Shown in pieces: positions 6,265-10,672 of a stretch of DNA of 10,672 nt; position 1 is the first letter of the stretch; every line of letters begins with the position of its first letter. Made by a program: the position numbers and the translations under genes. This DNA comes from Bacillota bacterium (GTDB lineage: Bacteria; Bacillota; Clostridia; Oscillospirales; Acutalibacteraceae): contig JAEZCC010000031.1 in assembly GCA_023412715.1 (NCBI GenBank), forward strand, positions 1 through 10,672. The letters are read 5' to 3'. The notes beneath the pieces were generated by a model that did no database searches, was not told where the DNA came from, and worked only from the letters and a program-made list of their open reading frames with translations.

Positions 6265-7228
6265 TGACAGACCTCCAATCCGGCTGGTACCTGCGGATGC
6301 AGCAGTCCAGAACAATGGCCGCAAGCACGATGGAACCGATAAGCGCGGCCTGATAAATTGCGCTGATGCCGGCCATGTTCATGCCGTTCTGCAGAATCGT
6401 GATCAGGAACACGCCGAAAATCGTGCCGACGATGCCGCCCTTGCCTTCGATGAACGACGTTCCGCCGAGAAGCGCCGCAGCCATTGCCTCAAACTCCATG
6501 CCGCTGCCGACGGTCGGCTGCCCCGACTCCACCCGGCAGGCCGTGATGATTCCGGCAATGCCGCACAGCAGGCCGGCATACGCGTACGTTTTGATGAGGT
6601 TTTTATTGACGCTGATCCCCGCGAGGGCAAGCGCTTCGGTGTTGCCGCCGAGGCCGATGATATTGGTCCCCAGCTTCGTCCTGTAGAGCACAACCCAGGT
6701 GACCGCGAACATGGCGGCGGCAATCCAAACCGGCAGCGGCAGGAACAGAATGGTGGTCTCGGTGACGTACTGGAAAAAGTAGCTTGAAAAGAAGATGGAC
6801 GCCCCGCCCGTTATCAGAAGCGTAATGCCGTTGACGACGTTCTGCGTGCCGAGCGTCGCGATGAACGGCGGCATTTTCCCCGTCCCCACGATGAACCCGT
6901 TGAAGACGCCGATGCAGATGGTCAGCGCAATTGAGAGCACGGCGCCCAGCAGCAGCGGGACCCCCGCCTTGGCGAGCATCACCCAGATGACGGTGCAGAA
7001 GCTGACCTGCGCGCCGAGCGAAAGATCGACGCCCTCCGTCAGGATCACCAGCGTCTGGGCGAACGCCACAATCAGAAGGGGAACGGACTGGATGAGAACG
7101 TTGCTGATGTTGCTCCATGAAAAATAATCCGGAATAAACACGCTGAACAGAATCAGCAGAGCCAGCACCATCCAGCTGACCGGGGGAAGCTTCATCAGAT
7201 ACATTTTTACGGAAGACCTGCGTTTCAC
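6257..7228 (-). CDS. Ribose-type ABC transporter permease (RbsC family), first of two
   Basis: A 323-residue membrane protein paralogous to its downstream neighbour, with TEGVDLSLG (64-72), GLGGNTEALALAGISV (192-207) in the ATPase-contact loop and AALLGGTSFIEGKGGIVGT (251-269). Two different permeases with one double-domain ATPase is the arrangement of systems such as YtfT/YjfF and LsrC/LsrD, whereas ribose systems use one permease. The start is GTG at 7228. It has AGGGGG about 10 nt upstream and overlaps the ATPase stop by 4 nt (GTGA). An internal ATG at 7204 lacks a good ribosome site and would trim the cytoplasmic N-terminus by 8 residues. Confidence 0.93.
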   Translation of the reverse strand: MKRRSSVKMYLMKLPPVSWMVLALLILFSVFIPDYFSWSNISNVLIQSVPLLIVAFAQTLVILTEGVDLSLGAQVSFCTVIWVMLAKAGVPLLLGAVLSIALTICIGVFNGFIVGTGKMPPFIATLGTQNVVNGITLLITGGASIFFSSYFFQYVTETTILFLPLPVWIAAAMFAVTWVVLYRTKLGTNIIGLGGNTEALALAGISVNKNLIKTYAYAGLLCGIAGIITACRVESGQPTVGSGMEFEAMAAALLGGTSFIEGKGGIVGTIFGVFLITILQNGMNMAGISAIYQAALIGSIVLAAIVLDCCIRRYQPDWRSVNE

Positions 7229-8733
7229 TCGGCTGCACCCCCTACACCCATCATCCTCATACCGATTTCATCCGCCGAGACCTCGCCGCGCTGCGTCTGC
7301 CCGGTGATGGTCCCCTCGTGCATGATGTAGACCCTGTCGCTCATGCCGATGACCTCCGGCAGCTCCGACGAAATCATCAGGATAGCTTTTCCGCCCGCGG
7401 CGAGCTGATCCATCAGCGCGTAGATTTCCATTTTCGCGCCGACATCGATGCCGCGGGTCGGCTCGTCGAAAATCAGGATATCCGGCTCGGCGCTGAGCCA
7501 TTTCGCAAGGACGACCTTCTGCTGGTTTCCCCCGGAAAGCTGTTTGCACGCCTTCAGGACGTTGGGGGCGGCGATGCGGAGTTCGTCTTTATACTTTTCA
7601 GAGATGCCGTACATTTTTTTCTGATTGACAAAGAAGGCGGGAAAATATTTTTTCAGGCTGACGGCCATAATATTCCAAGCAATAGAGTCCTTAAGGGCAA
7701 GGCCCTGCCGTTTACGGTCTTCCGGGACAAGCCCGATGCCCTTTTTCACCATCTGCACCGGCGACTTCGGAACGACTTCCCCGCCGTGGATGGAGACGGT
7801 GCCCGACTGAATGGGGTCTATGCCGAAAATCAGATTGACAAGCTCGGTCCTTCCGGAGCCGACCAGGCCCGCAAGGCCGACGATCTCGCCCCGGTTCACC
7901 GTGACGCTTACGTGTTTCACCTTGCCCGCTTTGTCGCAGAGGTCTTTTGTCTCCAGCACGACGCCCGTATGCGTGTTGGGCGTGCGCTTGTAAACCTGAG
8001 AAATATTGCGGCCGACCATCATGCGCACCAGCTCGTCGTTCGTGCAGTCGTTGATGCCGACGGTGGCGATTTTCCTGCCGTCGCGCAGCACGGTGATGCG
8101 GTCCCCGATCAGCGGGAACTCCTGCATGCGGTGCGACACATAGACAATGCCGATGCCCGCGGCCTTCAGCTTGCGGATCTGCTCGAAAAGCGAATTCACT
8201 TCGCGCTCCGACAGCGTCGAGGTCGGCTCGTCGAAGATGATGACCCGCGGGTGATAGGAAAGCGCCTTGGCGATTTCAACCATCTGCTGCTCCGCGACGC
8301 TGAGCAGCTTGACCGGCGACCTGACGTCGATGTAATTGCAGTTGAGCATGGCGAGCAGCGCGGCCGCGTCGCGGTTCATTTTCTTCCGGTCGACAAGCCC
8401 CACTTTTGTGCGGCTTTCCCGGTTGAGAAAGATGTTCTGCGCCACGTCAAGCCATGGGACGAGCGTAAATTCCTGGTATACCGCCACGATCCCCCTCGCG
8501 ATTGCGTCTTTGGTGCTGCTGAAATGAACTTTTTCACCTTCAAAACAGATCTCTCCGCGATCCGGCTGGTAAGCGCCCAGAAGCACTTTTGCGAAAGTAC
8601 TCTTCCCCGCTCCGTTTTCGCCGACCAGAATATGTACCTCGCCGGGCCGCAGGTCAAAGTCGATATCGTCCAGCGCCAGAACACCGGGGAACTGCTTGGT
8701 AATGCCGGTAGCGGTCAATATGGGACCATCCAT
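7225..8733 (-). CDS. Sugar ABC transporter ATP-binding protein (RbsA/MglA type, two NBDs)
   Basis: At 502 residues this is the normal length for a carbohydrate-uptake transporter-2 ATPase. NBD1 has Walker A GENGAGKST (38-46), a Q-loop Gln87 (YQEF), signature LSVAEQQ (144-150), Walker B IIFDEPTS (165-172) and H-loop His201. NBD2 has a degenerate Walker A GLVGSGRTE (289-297, Lys replaced by Arg), signature LSGGNQQK (399-406) and Walker B ILIFDEPTRG (419-428). The degenerate second site is usual for this family. The protein sits on the inner face of the membrane and powers the two permeases. Start choice: ATG at 8733 with GGGGAGG nine bases upstream. An ATG at 8763 has only a weak site. It couples to the downstream permease through a GTGA overlap and follows the binding-protein gene after 236 nt. 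Confidence 0.95.
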   Translation of the reverse strand: MDGPILTATGITKQFPGVLALDDIDFDLRPGEVHILVGENGAGKSTFAKVLLGAYQPDRGEICFEGEKVHFSSTKDAIARGIVAVYQEFTLVPWLDVAQNIFLNRESRTKVGLVDRKKMNRDAAALLAMLNCNYIDVRSPVKLLSVAEQQMVEIAKALSYHPRVIIFDEPTSTLSEREVNSLFEQIRKLKAAGIGIVYVSHRMQEFPLIGDRITVLRDGRKIATVGINDCTNDELVRMMVGRNISQVYKRTPNTHTGVVLETKDLCDKAGKVKHVSVTVNRGEIVGLAGLVGSGRTELVNLIFGIDPIQSGTVSIHGGEVVPKSPVQMVKKGIGLVPEDRKRQGLALKDSIAWNIMAVSLKKYFPAFFVNQKKMYGISEKYKDELRIAAPNVLKACKQLSGGNQQKVVLAKWLSAEPDILIFDEPTRGIDVGAKMEIYALMDQLAAGGKAILMISSELPEVIGMSDRVYIMHEGTITGQTQRGEVSADEIGMRMMGVGGAAE

Positions 8734-8787
8734 TCTTCTGATCCTCCCCTTCTGCCGTTCCATTCCATTTTTCTGCGGTAAGGCGCA

Positions 8788-8843
8788 TGCTGCATTTTCA
8801 CACAGATTTCCGCCGTGGCGGCCGTCCTGCTGAAAATGCAGCA
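8788..8843 (-). other. Long nested hairpin between binding-protein and ATPase genes
   Basis: TGCTGCATTTTCA (8788-8800) and TGAAAATGCAGCA (8831-8843) are perfect 13-bp inverted repeats. The 30-nt loop holds a second hairpin, CCGCC-GT-GGCGG (8810-8821). There is no T run on either side, so it is not an intrinsic terminator. It lies 55 nt before the ATPase start. Hairpins here often protect the binding-protein mRNA, so that more binding protein than membrane parts is made. Protein or RNA binding is also possible. Confidence 0.6.
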
Positions 8844-8927
8844 GCCGTTCCGCCGGTCGAGGCGTTATTGGCCAAAGCCCCCGCCCGGCGCATAACTTAC
8901 GCGCGGTGATGCCCTAAACCCGGGCCG

Positions 8928-8968
8928 CCCGGTTTTCTCCCCAATTGGGGGCCGGGCCGGAGAACCCC
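8928..8968 (-). other. GC-rich hairpin directly after the binding-protein stop
   Basis: GGTTTTCTCC (8931-8940) pairs with GGAGAACC (8959-8966) with a 2-nt bulge. A competing CCCC-AATT-GGGG hairpin lies at 8939-8950. On the minus strand it starts 4 nt past the TGA of the binding-protein gene. No T run follows, which suggests a 3'-protecting or pausing structure. The rest of the 236-nt gap holds no gene. Confidence 0.4.
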
Positions 8969-8969
8969 G

Positions 8970-10109
8970 TCAGGAATTTGCTTTCCACCATGCGAAGTTG
9001 TTCATGTAGTCTGCGATGTTGACGGATGTAATCAGCGGGTTGTTCGCCTCGGACGGGAAAGGAACAAAATTGCTCGGCGGCTGGGTCCCGTCGTTCAGAT
9101 ACTGGACCAGGTAGGTCGCCCCCAGGTAGCCGGAGCCGTACGGGTCAGTGTTGTAGCTGACGTACATGTCGCCGCTTTTGATCGCCTGGCTGGCGTCGGA
9201 GCTGCCGTCGAAGCCGCCGACCAGAACGCCGGTCTTGCCGGCCGCTTTCAGGGCCTGAACGGCGCCGAGCGCGCTTTCGTCGTTGCAGCCGATGATGGCG
9301 TTGACGTCCTTATACTTCTGCAGAAGGTTCTCCGTCACGCTCATGCCGTCGGTCCTCTTGAAGTTCGCCGTCTGGGAGGCGACGATTTTCAGCTCCGGAT
9401 ATTGCTTGACGGCACGCTTGATTCCGTTGAGGCGCTCGATTGCGTTCTGCGCGCCCGCAGGGCCTTCCAGAACGATGATGTTGCCTTTTCCGTTGAGCTT
9501 CTCGGCGATTTTTTTCGCGACCTCGTACCCGGTTTCTTCATAATCGACGCCGGTCCTGAGCAAAGTCGGCTCCGCGGCGGGCGTACCGATGGTGATGACC
9601 GGAATGTTGGCTTCCTTCGCCTTGCGGATGCCCGGCATGATGCCGTTGGAATCGACGCAGTGGATGATGATGCCGTCGACCTTCTTCTGGATCATGTTCT
9701 CAATGATATTGATCTGTTCTTCCACGCTGTCCTGCGTAGAGGGGGCGATCAGGGTTGCTTCAAAGCCTTCGTCCTGCGAAGCTTTTTTCACGCCCTGAAG
9801 CTGGCTGAGCATGTAAGGGTTGGTGGAATTTTTGACGATGCACACGATTTTGTATGTCTTTTTCGCCTTTACCTCCGACTTGATCGTCATCCCGATCCCA
9901 GCGGTCGGAAGTTCGACATTCTTGGCAACGACGAATTTGGAAGCGCTGCTTGACGCGCTTTCCCCGGATGTGCTGCTTTCGGACGCGCCGCCCGACGAAG
10001 CTGGGGCCGCACTGTTCTGGTTTTCCGCCGAGTTCTGCGGAGTGGAACAACCGAAAGACATGCCGACCAGAAGTGCTGCCACGACCAATGCTGCCAGTGA
10101 CCTTTTCAT
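8970..10109 (-). CDS. Sugar-binding lipoprotein of the ABC importer (RbsB-type, periplasmic-binding fold I)
   Basis: A 379-residue binding protein. Residues 1-20 are a lipoprotein signal peptide and Cys21 is the likely lipidated residue, though the lipobox SFGC lacks the usual Leu at -3. Residues 22-58 are a Ser/Ala-rich tether, and ~86-370 form the two-lobed RbsB fold. By eye against ribose-binding protein, Arg226 (in AIERLNG), Asn277 (CNDESALGA) and Asp301 (GFDG) keep the polar sugar ligands (R141, N190, D215). The Asp-Arg pair at 89-90 of RbsB reads Asp-Ser (153-154), and Gln235 becomes Asn or Asp near 320, so the ligand is probably not ribose. It should sit outside the cell, tethered to the membrane. 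The ATG has GGGAGG seven nt upstream. It is the first gene of the operon, under the consensus promoter and operator. Confidence 0.94.
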   Translation of the reverse strand: MKRSLAALVVAALLVGMSFGCSTPQNSAENQNSAAPASSGGASESSTSGESASSSASKFVVAKNVELPTAGIGMTIKSEVKAKKTYKIVCIVKNSTNPYMLSQLQGVKKASQDEGFEATLIAPSTQDSVEEQINIIENMIQKKVDGIIIHCVDSNGIMPGIRKAKEANIPVITIGTPAAEPTLLRTGVDYEETGYEVAKKIAEKLNGKGNIIVLEGPAGAQNAIERLNGIKRAVKQYPELKIVASQTANFKRTDGMSVTENLLQKYKDVNAIIGCNDESALGAVQALKAAGKTGVLVGGFDGSSDASQAIKSGDMYVSYNTDPYGSGYLGATYLVQYLNDGTQPPSNFVPFPSEANNPLITSVNIADYMNNFAWWKANS

Positions 10110-10137
10110 TTTTGAACCTCCCTTGGCTCCTCACAAA

Positions 10138-10154
10138 ATTTGGAAAGATTTGGA
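10138..10154. promoter_or_regulatory. Two ATTTGGA half-sites next to the operator
   Basis: ATTTGGA occurs at 10138-10144 and 10148-10154, ten bases apart (one helical turn), in the same orientation as the ATTGGA half (10163-10168) of the palindrome. They could be extra contacts for the same GntR regulator, or chance in AT-rich leader DNA. Confidence 0.3.
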
Positions 10155-10158
10155 TTTT

Positions 10159-10178
10159 TGATATTGGATCCAATATCA
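10159..10178. promoter_or_regulatory. Probable GntR/FCD operator (perfect 20-bp palindrome)
   Basis: TGATATTGGATCCAATATCA is a perfect palindrome. Its TTGG/CCAA core on a short spacer has the form of FadR-subfamily operators. It starts about 3 nt downstream of the expected transcription start (~10181), so a bound dimer would block initiation or early elongation. The operon's own FCD regulator (259-960) is the natural candidate to bind it. Confidence 0.8.
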
Positions 10179-10187
10179 TGCGCCTTT

Positions 10188-10216
10188 ATTATAACTGCAG
10201 GATTTGCCATTGTCAA
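10188..10216 (-). promoter_or_regulatory. Main operon promoter, consensus sigma-A type
   Basis: On the minus strand TTGACA (10211-10216) and TATAAT (10188-10193) are separated by exactly 17 nt, a perfect match to the housekeeping consensus. A/T-rich DNA upstream (about 10217-10265, with A runs) may act as an UP element. Transcription should start near 10181, giving a leader of about 72 nt before the binding-protein ATG. So strong a promoter needs repression, which fits the palindrome just downstream. Confidence 0.9.
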
Positions 10217-10539
10217 GAAATTTTTTAGACATTATTGATAAAAATCATAAATCCATAAAAAGAATTATATCAAATTGCACAATCTCCGCAAAACAGCGCC
10301 GCCCCGCCCCTTCGGGCCTCCCGGCCGCGGCGCCGTGAAAACGAAGGCGGCGGCCCGCCGAAAATGCCGGCGTTCCCCCCGAACCGAAAGCGCCGCCCGG
10401 GCTTTTCCGCATAGCAAATCCCTTGCCCGCTCCTTGCCTCGGATCCGAAAAAACGAACAATTGTTTCCCGGTCCGTCCCATGCGGATATCTGGCCGGCAG
10501 ACGGACACGGCTGAATAAAGCCGCCCGAAGAGTCAGATA
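10217..10539. other. Intergenic region upstream of the operon, no supported gene
   Basis: The part nearest the promoter (10217-10270) is AT-rich and includes TGATAAAAATCA (10236-10247), a small inverted repeat that could bind a regulator. Positions ~10285-10450 are very GC-rich with many short self-complementary stretches. Open frames on both strands here (minus 10245-10508, plus 10275-10514) have low-complexity Arg/Gly/Ala-rich products and no ribosome site, so I do not call them genes. No tRNA or clear terminator is seen. Confidence 0.5.
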
Positions 10540-10577
10540 ATGAACGAAAGACTAACTATTAAAAGTCAAGCCCCAAA

Positions 10578-10672
10578 ATGAAGAGGAATGCAAAAACCAG
10601 ATGGTTTAGAAAGGGTATAGCAAAGCAGGCGTCCGGTAAAGATGCCGTGCAGGCTATCATAAAGAAATCAGG
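10578..10672 (+). CDS. Possible start of a plus-strand ORF running out of the window (partial)
   Basis: From ATG 10578 an open frame of 31 codons reaches the window end (starts MKRNAKTRWFRKGIAKQ), giving a basic, Lys/Arg-rich peptide that I do not recognise. A 13-codon ORF (10540-10581, MNERLTIKSQAPK) ends in an ATGA overlap with it, as in a coupled leader peptide. No good ribosome site is visible for either. The DNA is more AT-rich than the operon, so it may belong to a different, perhaps acquired, segment. The minus strand is also open in part. Confidence 0.25.
   Translation, partial: MKRNAKTRWFRKGIAKQASGKDAVQAIIKKS

Noticed and set aside
7318..8781. Plus-strand open frame of 487 codons
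   Set aside because: It is antisense to the ABC ATPase, whose Walker and signature motifs are all on the minus strand.
8788..8843. Intrinsic terminator after the binding-protein gene
   Set aside because: The stem is strong but no T run follows on the minus strand, and the downstream transporter genes have no promoter of their own that I can see.
10245..10514. Overlapping ORFs on both strands in the GC-rich upstream region
   Set aside because: Low-complexity Arg/Gly/Ala products, no ribosome site and no motif. The minus one would also overlap the promoter's upstream AT-rich element.

Overview
The window carries one long minus-strand catabolic operon, read from right to left, with a small non-operon flank at each end. 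The DNA is GC-rich with high GC in third codon positions. It has strong AGGAGG-type ribosome sites, a consensus sigma-A-type promoter with an A/T-rich upstream stretch, and a lipoprotein-type binding protein with a Ser/Ala-rich tether. Together these suggest a GC-rich Firmicute, probably a clostridial (Oscillospirales-like) anaerobe; this is an inference from style, not from a marker gene.

Layout, in transcription order. A consensus promoter (10188-10216) and a perfect 20-bp palindrome just downstream of the expected start site (10159-10178) precede a ribose-family ABC importer: solute-binding lipoprotein (8970-10109), double-domain ATPase (7225-8733) and two RbsC-type permeases (6257-7228, 5293-6264). 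Then come an AHL-lactonase-type metallo-beta-lactamase-fold hydrolase (4317-5135), a Tm-1-like/UPF0261 protein (2960-4222), a RuBisCO-like protein (1709-2959), a class II aldolase-family protein (1029-1631) and a GntR/FCD repressor (259-960). A strong intrinsic terminator (179-229) closes the unit. Several junctions are coupled: GTGA and ATGAGTAA overlaps, and a TAA directly followed by ATG. Other gaps of about 80-240 nt hold GC-rich hairpins.

How the genes may work together. The importer brings in a sugar, sugar acid or lactone. The hydrolase could open a lactone. The Tm-1-like protein, an ATP-binding family of unknown reaction, could activate the acid. The RuBisCO-like protein keeps the carbamylatable Lys and metal ligands but has lost several RuBP-specific residues, so it would act on another phosphorylated carbohydrate by enolisation or decarboxylation. 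The aldolase-family protein would cleave or dehydrate the product. GntR probably senses a pathway metabolite. D-apiose/D-apionate catabolism is the best-known precedent for RuBisCO-like proteins in sugar-acid pathways. This operon lacks the usual companions (DUF1537 kinase, apionate oxidoisomerase), so it looks like a different, possibly undescribed route.

Flanks. The left 60 nt hold an 18-bp tandem repeat, perhaps the 3' end of a plus-strand gene followed by a hairpin. Positions 10217-10539 hold no convincing gene. The last ~130 nt are more AT-rich and may hold the start of a plus-strand ORF that runs out of the window.
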